Assembly: GCA_017302455.1 (NCBI GenBank)
Contig: JAFLDO010000005.1
Location: 62,001 to 126,000 of the forward strand
DNA: 64,000 bases
Direction: 5' to 3'
Source of the DNA: Accumulibacter sp.
Lineage (GTDB): Bacteria > Pseudomonadota > Gammaproteobacteria > Burkholderiales > Rhodocyclaceae
The notes under the pieces are model-generated. The model searched no databases, was not told the origin of the DNA, and was given only the letters and a program-made list of their open reading frames with translations. Below, piece by piece: positions 1 to 8,183 of the stretch (the stretch's first letter is position 1; each line of letters opens with the position of its first letter). The position numbers and the translations under genes are program-made.

Positions 1-1275
1 GAGGCCGCGGTTGTCGCTACCCTTCCACGCGGGCTTGCCGGCCGGGCGAGGCTTGACGGCGATCGGCCGGCGAGTCGGCTCATGACCGATCACGATTTCG
101 ACCGGAATCGGCTGCTTGGTGAAGCGCTCGATCTTCCTGACGTTGAAGTGCTCGGCGTGATGGACGAGGGAAATGGCCAGCCCGTTGCGGCCGGCACGGC
201 CGGTGCGACCGATACGATGTACGTAGTCTTCGGCAAACTTCGGGAGATCGTAGTTGAACACGTGGGTGATCGTCGGCACGTCGATGCCGCGCGCGGCGAC
301 ATCGGTGGCTACCAGGATGCGTACCTGACCACGCCGCATCGCGGCCAGCGTACGGTTGCGTGCTCCCTGATGCATGTCGCCGTGCAGTGCTGCGGCATTC
401 AGGCCGGCGACGTTGAGGCGGTCGCTGACGGTGTCGGCGTCACGCTTGGTGGCGGTGAATACCAGCGCCTGATCGATCGTCGCATCGCGCAGCAGGTGGT
501 CGAGGAGGCGGTTCTTGTGCGCCAGATCATCGACGAAATGCATCCGCTGCTCGATGTTGTCATGTCGGGCGGAAGTGGCGTCGACCTGGATGCGCAGCGC
601 CGCCCGCGTCATCCGCTGGGCCAGCTCGCCGACGGTGCCATCGAGCGTGGCCGAAAACAGCAGCGTCTGGCGCGAGCCGGGTGTCGCCGCAACGATTCTC
701 TCGATGTCTTCGATGAAGCCCATATCGAGCATGCGGTCGGCTTCGTCGAGGACGAGGATCTGCAGTTGCGAGAAATCGATCTTGCCCGAGCTCATGTGGT
801 CGATCAGACGGCCCGGCGTGGCGACCAGGATCTCCGGGTTGCGGCCGAGAAGCTCCATCTGCTTGGGGTAAGGCATGCCGCCGAGGATGGCCACCGCTCT
901 CACGTGATGAAGCTGGCGGCCATACTTCTCGGTGGCGGCAGTCACCTGCAGTGCCAGTTCGCGCGTCGGCGTCAGCACCAGCATCCGTGGCTGCGCCGCC
1001 TGGAAGCGTTGGCGATCGTGGCCGCGCGGGCGGGCCGCGCCGCGCTCGCTCGGCCGCGGGACAGCCGCCGGGCGCTCCTGCAAGGCGAAGCGATGCAGCG
1101 CCGGCAGCATGAAGGCCGCGGTCTTGCCGGAACCCGTCTGCGAGGAGACCATCAGGTCGCGGCCCTCGATGGCCGGAGGAATGGCTTGTTGCTGCACGGG
1201 GGTCGGTTCGCTATAGCCGGAATCGGTCAAGGCTTTGAGGATGGCCGGGTGGAGGCCGATTTCTGCAAAATTCAT
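1..1275 (-). CDS. rhlE: DEAD-box ATP-dependent RNA helicase, RhlE type (3' end beyond window)
   Basis: ATP-dependent RNA helicase of the cytoplasm; RhlE proteins act in ribosome assembly, RNA turnover and cold adaptation. The frame opens at an ATG at 1273-1275 and runs off the left edge, so 425 residues are visible and the basic C-terminal tail is incomplete. Motifs appear in the expected order: Q motif EPTPVQQQAIP near residue 23, motif I SQTGSGKT at 45-52, PTREL, TPGRL, DEAD, SAT, and HRIGRTGRAGR. A basic, proline-rich insert of about 25 residues separates motif I from PTREL. The upstream neighbour on the same strand is ubiC, 258 bases away, and that gap holds two hairpins that may form the rhlE leader. 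The family call is firm; RhlE rather than another DEAD-box subgroup is likely from the short N-terminus and motif spacing. Confidence 0.93.
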   Translation of the reverse strand, partial: MNFAEIGLHPAILKALTDSGYSEPTPVQQQAIPPAIEGRDLMVSSQTGSGKTAAFMLPALHRFALQERPAAVPRPSERGAARPRGHDRQRFQAAQPRMLVLTPTRELALQVTAATEKYGRQLHHVRAVAILGGMPYPKQMELLGRNPEILVATPGRLIDHMSSGKIDFSQLQILVLDEADRMLDMGFIEDIERIVAATPGSRQTLLFSATLDGTVGELAQRMTRAALRIQVDATSARHDNIEQRMHFVDDLAHKNRLLDHLLRDATIDQALVFTATKRDADTVSDRLNVAGLNAAALHGDMHQGARNRTLAAMRRGQVRILVATDVAARGIDVPTITHVFNYDLPKFAEDYVHRIGRTGRAGRNGLAISLVHHAEHFNVRKIERFTKQPIPVEIVIGHEPTRRPIAVKPRPAGKPAWKGSDNRGL

Positions 1276-1373
1276 GCTTGTCTTTCGTATGGATGTGCGA
1301 CGCGCTGCCGTCAAGGCATGCCACGCTGCAAGAGGAAAAACGCAACGCCAACCAACGAAGAAGCTGAGAGAGG

Positions 1374-1438
1374 CTCTGATCGACTCAGAGAGTTCAGCAC
1401 CCATCAGCACGAAAGCTTTGTGCCAGGGCGGTGCTGAA
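1374..1438 (-). other. Two adjacent hairpins in the ubiC-rhlE gap
   Basis: The 258-base gap between ubiC and rhlE contains a perfect 6-bp stem (CTCTGA 1374-1379, TCAGAG 1385-1390) and a perfect 9-bp stem (TTCAGCACC 1393-1401, GGTGCTGAA 1430-1438) enclosing a nested GCAC/GTGC stem. On the minus strand no U-run follows either stem, so this is not a textbook terminator. A structured 5' leader of rhlE is the simplest reading. Nothing else was seen in the gap. Confidence 0.5.
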
Positions 1439-1533
1439 TGAATCGACACCAGGAGGCAGGAGGGCTTGAGAGTTACGGCCAGGTTCGCGATGCTCGTTGC
1501 ACTTCGCAGGCGGGCTGCTCGGTGCGGCGCGCA

Positions 1534-2127
1534 TTATAGCACCGGCTTGCCGTTCGTCCAGCTTTCTTTGCCGGGCTCGGGCAATTGTGCCAGCCGTGGC
1601 GAAAAGACTTCGCTGACCAGCACGGACTGCCCGCCAAGGCCGAAGCGCGACCGGCGCGCCCAGAGAGTCGCCGGACTCTGCTCCGCGAGTTGCAGCGCCG
1701 CCCATGCGGCTGTGAACAACGCATGGCGACGATCGAGTCGATGGAAGGCCATCGGTCCACGCGTGAAGCCGGCATGCGCGAAAAGCAGTGCCCCGAGCGA
1801 ACGCTCACCCAGGCGTGACAGCCAGACGGTCAGCGGGCCACGCGGTCGCCGCGGCAGGACCGTGTGCGCGAAGACGACGATCTGCTCGTTGCAGGACAGC
1901 GCCACTTCGCGCACCCAGGCATGCACGCCGGGATCCAGGCCGAGCAAGCGCGCTTCGTCGGCTGTCGGTATGCCGAGTCCCTGACGCAGTACCCGCACGG
2001 CAAATCGGCCGCGGCTCCGGATGCGTGCTGTCAGGGACCCCCGGTCACGCAGCCAGCCGAGCAGCGGCGTGCTGTCGGCCGTGCGCGGCAGGCTGGGACG
2101 CCAGACCTGTCGGCGAGCGATGTTCAT
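1534..2127 (-). CDS. ubiC: Chorismate--pyruvate lyase
   Basis: Converts chorismate to 4-hydroxybenzoate plus pyruvate, the first committed step of ubiquinone synthesis, in the cytoplasm. The 197-residue length is slightly above the usual 165-190. Family signatures are the N-terminal WLRDRGSLTARIR, then VREVALSCNEQIVVFAHTVLP, and the later RLGERSLGALLF stretch; the arginine/glutamate pattern fits the UbiC fold. It lies 27 bases after the DUF192 gene on the same strand. The ATG start has only a weak ribosome-binding site. A second chorismate-consuming enzyme of a different family is encoded at 59048-60076, so that enzyme need not supply ubiquinone. Confidence 0.88.
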   Translation of the reverse strand: MNIARRQVWRPSLPRTADSTPLLGWLRDRGSLTARIRSRGRFAVRVLRQGLGIPTADEARLLGLDPGVHAWVREVALSCNEQIVVFAHTVLPRRPRGPLTVWLSRLGERSLGALLFAHAGFTRGPMAFHRLDRRHALFTAAWAALQLAEQSPATLWARRSRFGLGGQSVLVSEVFSPRLAQLPEPGKESWTNGKPVL

Positions 2128-2154
2128 TTCCGGGAGGGGCGGTCTGGCGGCTGC

Positions 2155-2595
2155 CTACTGTGGGCGTGGAGACTGTTCGATGCCGCCAATGCGGGTTCCC
2201 GGCTTGATTCCCTTGCCTGCGAACCAGCCGAGGTTCATCTCCAGGGCATAGCGCGCCGCTTTCGCGGCGCAGTGGTTGTCCTCGGTCTGCGGCTGCATGT
2301 CCTCGATGTTGAGAATCCGTCCTTCCTCGTCGAGAAAGGCCACCGACAGCGGCAGGAGGGTGTTGCGCATCCACATGCAATGGCGTGCCGCCTGCGCGAA
2401 AACGAAAAGCATTCCATGGTTGGCGGGCATGCTGCGCCTATGCATCAGTCCCTGCATGCGATCAGGATCCCGCGCGGCCACTTCGGCCTGAATGCGGTAG
2501 AAGCCGGCGGTCAGGTCGACGCGCGGCAATTCGTCGGCCAGTACCGGTAGGGCAAACAGCAGGACGAGAAACGTGCTCAAGGCGGATCGGTACAT
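2155..2595 (-). CDS. Secreted DUF192 family protein
   Basis: DUF192 proteins are small exported proteins of unknown function. The 146-residue product starts with a signal peptide (LSTFLVLLFALPVLA, cleavage near residue 20) and carries the hallmark run GLMHRRSMPANHGMLFVF followed by WMRNTLLPLSVAFLDEEGRI. The ATG at 2595 was chosen over one 15 bases upstream because GGAG sits six bases before it. It is followed by ubiC and preceded by a small secreted protein on the same strand. The family is certain; no enzymatic role can be assigned from the sequence. Confidence 0.85.
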   Translation of the reverse strand: MYRSALSTFLVLLFALPVLADELPRVDLTAGFYRIQAEVAARDPDRMQGLMHRRSMPANHGMLFVFAQAARHCMWMRNTLLPLSVAFLDEEGRILNIEDMQPQTEDNHCAAKAARYALEMNLGWFAGKGIKPGTRIGGIEQSPRPQ

Positions 2596-2687
2596 TGCAG
2601 ACTCCGGCATGGATTGCTATCTGGGCGAGATACGGCGACCGGCCTGGCCAGGGCGGGGCGCTCGCGAGGCGGCTGGCGAAGGCGTGG

Positions 2688-3014
2688 CTACTTCTTCCGC
2701 GTGCTTCTCGCGGCCTGTTCCGGGGGCTTCTTGGGCGCTGCCACCTTGCCCAGTGTCGGGCGTTTCGACGCTTTGGGCGCTGCCGCGCCCGCGCTCTTCC
2801 CGGCCTGTGGTCTTTCGACAGCCTGCCTGCCGGTTGGCGCGGCGGTTTTGGCGGCAGCCTTGTTCGTTGGCTTCGGGGGCGCTGCAGCCTCCCCGTAACT
2901 CACCGGCGCGTCCTCATGCTCGGCGGCTTTCGGTACGGCCAAACTGCCCGCACAGCACAGCGACAAAGCCGCGGCTGTCAGGCACAGCACCACCCTGCTG
3001 TCGGTCTCTTGCAT
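2688..3014 (-). CDS. Small secreted Ala/Pro/Lys-rich protein
   Basis: A 108-residue protein with a hydrophobic N-terminus (VVLCLTAAALSLCCAGSLA) that looks like a signal peptide, followed by a low-complexity tail rich in Ala, Pro and Lys with motifs such as PKKP and ending ARSTRKK. No domain is recognised. The start at 3014 has GAGAGGG just upstream; a start at 3047 is possible. It sits 65 bases downstream of nirN in the same direction, so it could be cotranscribed with the heme d1 genes, but its composition gives no link to them. A periplasmic polycation or linker-type protein is possible. Confidence 0.55.
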   Translation of the reverse strand: MQETDSRVVLCLTAAALSLCCAGSLAVPKAAEHEDAPVSYGEAAAPPKPTNKAAAKTAAPTGRQAVERPQAGKSAGAAAPKASKRPTLGKVAAPKKPPEQAARSTRKK

Positions 3015-3078
3015 AGCCAACCCTCTCGACGTATCTGTTCCGGCCAAAGCGCCCCGTCTCCGGCACCCGGCTGCGGGA

Positions 3079-4668
3079 TCAGTGGCTGGTGCCCTCGGAG
3101 CGCGATATTTTATTCCACACGTTGTACTTGCCCACAGGTTTGCTGGCCGGAATGCGCTTCACCTCCTTGAGCGTCTGCGCGTCGATGACCAGCAGCGCAC
3201 CATCCATCTCCCACAGGCTGGCCAGCGCGTAACGCCCATCACGCGTGAACTCGACGTGGGCCAGCGTCTGCCCCGCTTGCGCCTTGATTTCGGCGACGAC
3301 TTCGAGGCTCTGCTTGTCGATCACCTGCAAGGTGTTCTTGTGCTGCGGGCTCATCATCGAGTCGGTGAAGGCGTAACGGCTGTTTTCGTGGCTGCGCATG
3401 AAGAAGCCCGGCCCGAGAGTCCTTATCTGCCTGACGTTCTGGTAACTGCCGAGGTCGATGACGGTCACCAGACCTTCGTTGAGATTCGGCGAGGCCATCA
3501 CGGTCCGCTCGCGACCGGCCGGGTCAGTCCACTTCCAGGTGATTCCGGAGCCCAGATGCGGCATCCCGGGCAGGTCCAGGTCGGCGATCTTCTTGCGTCC
3601 GTCGAGGAAGATGACCTGCCCCTTGGGAGTCGAGCGCGACGACCCGAGGATCTCGAGGTAACTCTGGGTGAAGAAGAAGTCGTCGAGATGGTCCTGCAGC
3701 AGGGTTCGCCGAGGTGTGAACATTCCCGGCTTGAAGTGCCCTTCCTTGTACTGGTAGTCGTGCACCAGTCCCTCCGCAACCGCTTCGGCGTCGGGGTCAT
3801 AACTGATTTCCCAGACTTCCGGCACATCCTTGAGGGCCGCGATGAAGCTCTGGCGCGGCGCCGCGTCGTAAACCGCCGAAACCCGCGAGGTCCTGGCGCC
3901 TGCGGCATCCAGCGTCGGGATGACCTTGACCAGCGAGAGATCCTTGGCGTCGAGCAAGACCAGGCTGTGTGGCAGGTAGTTGCCCACCATCACCCACTTG
4001 CCGTCGCCGGAAACGGCCGCATTGCGGGTGTTGAGGCCGGCACGAATCTCGGCGACGACGACCAGGTTGTAGAGGTCGTACTTGGTGATCCAGCCGTCGC
4101 GCGAAGCGAAATAGACGAAGCGTCCGTCGGGCGAGAACTTCGGGCCGCCATGCAGCGCGTAGCGACTCGGGAAGCGGTGCACACGTTCCAGCCTGTCACC
4201 ATCCAGGATCGATACATGATGGTCACCGGTTTCGACGACGATGAACAGGTTCAACGGATCGGCACCTTTCAGCCCAAGGCCGGGTCGGGCTGGCTGCGCG
4301 GCGGCCTGTGCATCAACGACCTGCGAGTTGCGAATCTCGGCCTCACCCCATACCGGTGCCGGCGACACCTTGCTGTAGATCCACTCGGCGAGTTGCTGTG
4401 CCTCGTCGGCGTTCAGCTTGTCGCCGAAGGCCGGCATCTGCGTTGCCACTCGCCCCTCGCGAATGACTTTGACGGCGTCCGCCTTGCGCAGGCGTTCGAG
4501 GTTCTCCGGCAGCAGCGCCGGGCCGATGCCGCCGAGGCGCGATTCGCCATGGCAGGCGCTACAGTGCTCCCGATACAGCGCCTGGACGCCGGCAGCCGCA
4601 ACCAGCGCCGGGGTGCCGGCGAGTGCCGCGACCAGAGCGATGGCGGCGAGGCTTTGGCGCCGAGTCAT
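3079..4668 (-). CDS. nirN: NirN: c-type cytochrome with d1-type propeller, heme d1 maturation
   Basis: NirN is a periplasmic protein that makes the last change to heme d1 (dihydro-heme d1 dehydrogenation) and hands the cofactor to cytochrome cd1 nitrite reductase. The 529-residue protein has a signal peptide (residues 1-26), a cytochrome c domain with CSACH at 36-40, and a long eight-bladed d1-type propeller from about residue 130. The C-terminal signature KPVGKYNVWNKISRSEGTSH and the GPGFFMRSHENSRYAFTDS segment are typical of NirN rather than NirS or NirF; NirF also lacks the cytochrome c domain. It overlaps the nirJ stop by 4 bases (ATGA), showing translational coupling. No nirS is present in the window, so the partner reductase must be encoded elsewhere. 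Confidence 0.88.
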   Translation of the reverse strand: MTRRQSLAAIALVAALAGTPALVAAAGVQALYREHCSACHGESRLGGIGPALLPENLERLRKADAVKVIREGRVATQMPAFGDKLNADEAQQLAEWIYSKVSPAPVWGEAEIRNSQVVDAQAAAQPARPGLGLKGADPLNLFIVVETGDHHVSILDGDRLERVHRFPSRYALHGGPKFSPDGRFVYFASRDGWITKYDLYNLVVVAEIRAGLNTRNAAVSGDGKWVMVGNYLPHSLVLLDAKDLSLVKVIPTLDAAGARTSRVSAVYDAAPRQSFIAALKDVPEVWEISYDPDAEAVAEGLVHDYQYKEGHFKPGMFTPRRTLLQDHLDDFFFTQSYLEILGSSRSTPKGQVIFLDGRKKIADLDLPGMPHLGSGITWKWTDPAGRERTVMASPNLNEGLVTVIDLGSYQNVRQIRTLGPGFFMRSHENSRYAFTDSMMSPQHKNTLQVIDKQSLEVVAEIKAQAGQTLAHVEFTRDGRYALASLWEMDGALLVIDAQTLKEVKRIPASKPVGKYNVWNKISRSEGTSH

Positions 4669-5861
4669 GACGCTCTCCGAATCTTGATGTAGGGGGTCAG
4701 CGGCACGCGTTCACGGCCGGGAGCGACGCCGATCTCCTCGTCGTCGAGGTAGCAGCCGGGGTCTTCGGCCCAGGCGTCGCCCGTCAGTTGCTGGGCCCGA
4801 ACGCGGGTATTGCCGTTGCAGATGTCGAAGTGCCGGCACTCGCCGCAGCGCCCCGAAACGCTTCGCGGGAACTGCTTCAGACCCGCCATCAGCGGATCGG
4901 AGACGTCGGTCCAGATGGCCGAGAACGGGCGCTGGCGAACGTTGCCGAGGCTGTAGTGCCACCACATGGTGTCGGGATGGACGTTACCGAGATTGTCGAT
5001 GTTGGCGACGTTGACGCCCGACGAATTGCCGCCCCACTGGACCAGCCGGGCGCGGATGTTGGCCGCGTTGTCGGGGAAGTTCTTCTGCACCCAGTGCAGG
5101 AAGTACACCCCGTCGGCATCGTTGTTGCCGCTGGTGAACTCCTTGTGCAGGCCACGCTCCTGGTAGTCCCGGCAGGTGTCGAAGAGCAGATCCATCGCCC
5201 AGCGCGTCAGGCGGTGCTGCGCGTCGTCCTGGCGGTTCCGGTTGCCCCGGCCGGCGTAGTTGAGGTGCGAAAAATAGAAGCGGTCGATGCCCTCGTCCTC
5301 GACCAGTTCGAGCAGTCGCGGCAGATCCTGGGCATTGTCCTGCGTCATCGTGAAGCGCACGCCGATCTTGAGTCCGAGGTCACGGCACAGGCGAATGCCT
5401 TTCAGGGAAGCGTCGAAGGCGCCTGGCATCTGCCGGAACCGGTCGTGCGTTTCGCCGATGCCGTCGAGCGAAACGCCGACGTAGTCGAAGTCGCAGTCGG
5501 CGATACGCGCGATGTTCGCCGCGTCGATCAAGGTGCCATTGGACGACAGGCCGACGTAGAAGCCCATCGACTTGGCGCGTCGGGCGATGTCGAAGATGTC
5601 GGGTCGCAGCAGCGGCTCACCGCCGGACAGAATCAGCACCGGGACGCGAAAGCCCTTCAGGTCGTCCATGACGACGAAGATCTCGTCGGTCGCCAGTTCT
5701 CCCGGGAAGTCCGTGTCGGCGGAAATCGAATAGCAGTGCTTGCAGGTCAGATTGCAGCGCCGGATGAGATTCCAGATCACCACCGGCGCCGGTGGGTTCA
5801 GTTTGGGCCCGGGCTGTCTTGGCGCCGAGAGTTCCTGCATGTACTGGGAGATCCGAAACAT
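4665..5861 (-). CDS. nirJ: NirJ: radical SAM protein of heme d1 biosynthesis
   Basis: NirJ removes the propionate side chains of 12,18-didecarboxysiroheme on the way to heme d1. The 398-residue protein has the radical SAM cluster motif CNLTCKHC (Cys36, Cys40, Cys43), the SAM-binding LSGGEPLL, and a C-terminal cysteine-rich SPASM-like region (CGECRHFDIC and a later Cys) for an extra Fe-S cluster. The ATG at 5861 (MFRISQYM) is chosen because it matches the usual NirJ start and because the predicted transcription start at 5883 lies downstream of the two earlier in-frame ATGs (5918 and 5891). It is translationally coupled to nirN. Other heme d1 genes (nirF, nirE, nirDLGH) are absent here. Confidence 0.9.
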   Translation of the reverse strand: MFRISQYMQELSAPRQPGPKLNPPAPVVIWNLIRRCNLTCKHCYSISADTDFPGELATDEIFVVMDDLKGFRVPVLILSGGEPLLRPDIFDIARRAKSMGFYVGLSSNGTLIDAANIARIADCDFDYVGVSLDGIGETHDRFRQMPGAFDASLKGIRLCRDLGLKIGVRFTMTQDNAQDLPRLLELVEDEGIDRFYFSHLNYAGRGNRNRQDDAQHRLTRWAMDLLFDTCRDYQERGLHKEFTSGNNDADGVYFLHWVQKNFPDNAANIRARLVQWGGNSSGVNVANIDNLGNVHPDTMWWHYSLGNVRQRPFSAIWTDVSDPLMAGLKQFPRSVSGRCGECRHFDICNGNTRVRAQQLTGDAWAEDPGCYLDDEEIGVAPGRERVPLTPYIKIRRAS

Positions 5862-5889
5862 CGTGCCGTCCAGAAAGGGAAATCCGCCC

Positions 5890-5931
5890 ATTAGAGAGCA
5901 GGGTGGCCGGCGCGGCATTGACGTGGATCAA
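5890..5931 (-). promoter_or_regulatory. FNR/DNR-type promoter of nirJ-nirN
   Basis: On the minus strand the box TTGATCCACGTCAA (5931-5918) matches the FNR/ANR/DNR consensus TTGAT-N4-ATCAA at 9 of 10 fixed positions. A -10 element TCTAAT (5895-5890) places the start at about 5883, and the centre of the box (5924.5) then falls exactly at -41.5, the class II activator position. This predicts anaerobic or nitric-oxide induction of nirJN, which fits heme d1 synthesis. Confidence 0.8.
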
Positions 5932-6145
5932 GCCCCCGGATCAACCGCCGCCGGCTTGCCGGACGGTCTTTGCGGTCAGCTTGGTCCGTCTCGCCGAGCC
6001 GTCCTGGCGGCGCTATTGTTGCACGGTTCTCCCGGGAAGCAGTGCGCCACGATGCGCCTGATCGCCAGCGCGGCATCTCGCCCGGGCTTGCACTGGGTCA
6101 ACTACAATGGGAAACTCACCACTTCCCCATAGTCAGGAGAATTCC

Positions 6146-6970
6146 ATGAATGCGCAGGACATTTCGCGTTGGCAGGACTTGGCGGTCCAGTACGCTTCGG
6201 ACTTCGGCATCAAGGTGCTCGCAGCGATTGCTTTCTGGGTCATCGGCCGCTGGCTGATCCACCGCGTCGGCAGCCTGGTCCAGAGCGCGCTCGAACGTCA
6301 GAAGGTCGATGCCACGATCATGCGCTATCTCGGCACGGTGATCAACGTGACGCTGAACATCGTGCTGGTGATCGGCATTCTGGGCTATTTCGGCATTCAG
6401 ACCACCAGCTTTGCCGCGCTCTTTGCCGCTGCCGGTGTCGCCATCGGCCTGGCCTGGTCGGGCCTGCTGTCCAACTTTGCCGGCGGCGTGTTCCTGATCA
6501 TCCTGCGGCCGATCAAGGTGGGCGACTTCGTGACGGTTGGCGGCATCACCGGCACGGTCAAGGAGGTTGGTCTTTTCGTCTCGGCGATCAACACGCCGGA
6601 CAACGTACTGACTCTCGTCGGCAACAACAAGATCTTCTCGGATACCATCCAGAATTTCTCGACCAATGCCTATCGTCGGGTTGACCTCAAGGCGCAGTTG
6701 TCCGGGGCGGCCGACCATGCGGCGGCGATGGCACTGCTCAAGGAGAAGATCGCGACTATCCCCAATGTGCTTGCCGATCCTGCCGTGGATGTCGAGATTC
6801 TCGAATTCAACCTCGTCGGTCCGGTGCTTGCCGTGCGTCCCTATTGCCACACCGACCATTACTGGCAGGTGTACTTCGACACCAACCGGACGATTCGCGA
6901 GTCGCTGGCGGCAGCCGGCTTCCCGGCGCCGATGCCGGCGCAGGCGGTATTCGTCAGCCAGCAGCCGTAA
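6146..6970 (+). CDS. mscS: Small mechanosensitive channel, MscS family
   Basis: Inner-membrane channel that opens on membrane tension and releases solutes during hypo-osmotic shock. The 274-residue length equals the minimal E. coli MscS architecture: three transmembrane helices (about residues 20-40, 60-85, 90-115), the glycine/alanine-rich pore helix around FAALFAAAGVAIGLAWSGLLS, the conserved beta-domain entry PIKVGDFVTVGGITGTVKEV, and a C-terminal cage domain. The ATG at 6146 is preceded by AGGAGA at 6135-6140; a start at 6107 lacks such a site. It is divergent from nirJ and followed by clsB in the same direction. Confidence 0.9.
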   Translation: MNAQDISRWQDLAVQYASDFGIKVLAAIAFWVIGRWLIHRVGSLVQSALERQKVDATIMRYLGTVINVTLNIVLVIGILGYFGIQTTSFAALFAAAGVAIGLAWSGLLSNFAGGVFLIILRPIKVGDFVTVGGITGTVKEVGLFVSAINTPDNVLTLVGNNKIFSDTIQNFSTNAYRRVDLKAQLSGAADHAAAMALLKEKIATIPNVLADPAVDVEILEFNLVGPVLAVRPYCHTDHYWQVYFDTNRTIRESLAAAGFPAPMPAQAVFVSQQP

Positions 6971-7022
6971 GGCACGATGACGGGCGGCATCGCGACCTTC
7001 CAGGAAGCGATTCCTCGACGCG

Positions 7023-8183
7023 ATGGCCGCCAGGTTCCTGCCCGGTAACCGACTGACGCTGCTGAACAGTGGCGCCGAGTATTTTCCGGCGCTGATCAGG
7101 GCAATCGACGAAGCGACGCACGAGGTTCATCTCGAAAGCTACATTTTCGAGGATGACGTCACCGGCCGCGAGGTTGCCGATGCGATGGCCCGGGCGGCGC
7201 GACGCGGCGTCACCGTCCGCGTTCTTGTCGATGGTTTTGGCGCACGCGAGTTTGCCGATCGCCTGCAGCCTCGGTTGGTCGCCGCCGGTGTGCAGGCCAT
7301 GGTCTATCGGCCCGACATCGCGCGCTTTCAGTTGCGTCGCCATCGTCTGCGTCGCCTGCACCGCAAGCTGGTCGTGATCGATGGGGACATTGCTTTCGTC
7401 GGCGGTATCAACGTCATCGACGACCTCAATACCCCGCATCAAGTGCCACCGCGCTACGACTATGCCGTGCGCGTCGAAGGTCCGCTGCTGACGCCGATTC
7501 AGGAAGCCATGCACCGCTTGTGGGAGCTGGTCCTGTGGGCCAAGCTGACTCGCCGCTACCGCTTGACGCGGGCCCCCCGCAAAGAACCGCCAGCCCGGGG
7601 TGAGCAGACCGCAGCCTTCCTGGTGCGCGACAACATCCGCCACCGGCGCGATATCGAGGAGGCTTATCTGGAGGCTATTGCCACAGCGCAGGAGGACATT
7701 CTTCTCGCCAACGCCTATTTCCTGCCCGGTCGCCGTTTCCGCAAGGCCCTCCACGATGCGGTGCGACGCAAGGTGCGGGTGGTCATCCTGCTGCAGGGGC
7801 GGGTCGAGTACCGTCTGCTGCATTACGCCACGCAGGCGCTCTACAGCAAGCTGCTGACGGCCGGCATCCGGATCTTCGAATATCGGCGCAGCTTCCTGCA
7901 CGCCAAGGTGGCGGTCATCGACAGGCATTGGGCGACCGTCGGTTCGTCGAACATCGATCCCTTCAGCCTGCTTCTGGCCAGGGAGGCCAACATAGTCGTG
8001 CGTGACGGAAACTTTGCAGACGAATTGCGCAACAGTCTTCAGGGGGCGATGCAAAGTGGCGCTCACGAACTCCATGCCGAGAGTTGGAAGCGGCTGCGCT
8101 GGCCTTCCCGCCTCTTGCGCTGGGCCAGCTACAATCTGGTCCGCGTTCTCGTCGGCATAGCCGGCTACGGGCGCAAGCCTTGA
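7023..8183 (+). CDS. clsB: Cardiolipin synthase, phospholipase D family (ClsB-like)
   Basis: Makes cardiolipin by phosphatidyl transfer at the inner membrane. The 386-residue protein contains two HKD motifs: His113-Lys115-Asp120 in LHRKLVVIDGDIAFVGG and His293-Lys295-Asp300 in LHAKVAVIDRHWATVGSSN, each followed by the usual GG/GS(S)N segment. There is no N-terminal pair of transmembrane helices, which favours ClsB over ClsA. The C-terminus overlaps the 3' end of gluQ, which is convergent, by 19 bases. A start at 7023 follows a 52-base gap after mscS with no strong ribosome-binding site. Confidence 0.87.
   Translation: MAARFLPGNRLTLLNSGAEYFPALIRAIDEATHEVHLESYIFEDDVTGREVADAMARAARRGVTVRVLVDGFGAREFADRLQPRLVAAGVQAMVYRPDIARFQLRRHRLRRLHRKLVVIDGDIAFVGGINVIDDLNTPHQVPPRYDYAVRVEGPLLTPIQEAMHRLWELVLWAKLTRRYRLTRAPRKEPPARGEQTAAFLVRDNIRHRRDIEEAYLEAIATAQEDILLANAYFLPGRRFRKALHDAVRRKVRVVILLQGRVEYRLLHYATQALYSKLLTAGIRIFEYRRSFLHAKVAVIDRHWATVGSSNIDPFSLLLAREANIVVRDGNFADELRNSLQGAMQSGAHELHAESWKRLRWPSRLLRWASYNLVRVLVGIAGYGRKP

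Noticed and set aside
3079-4668. Reading the cytochrome c/d1 protein as nitrite reductase NirS
   Set aside because: The C-terminal signature, the pairing with nirJ and the overall sequence pattern fit NirN.
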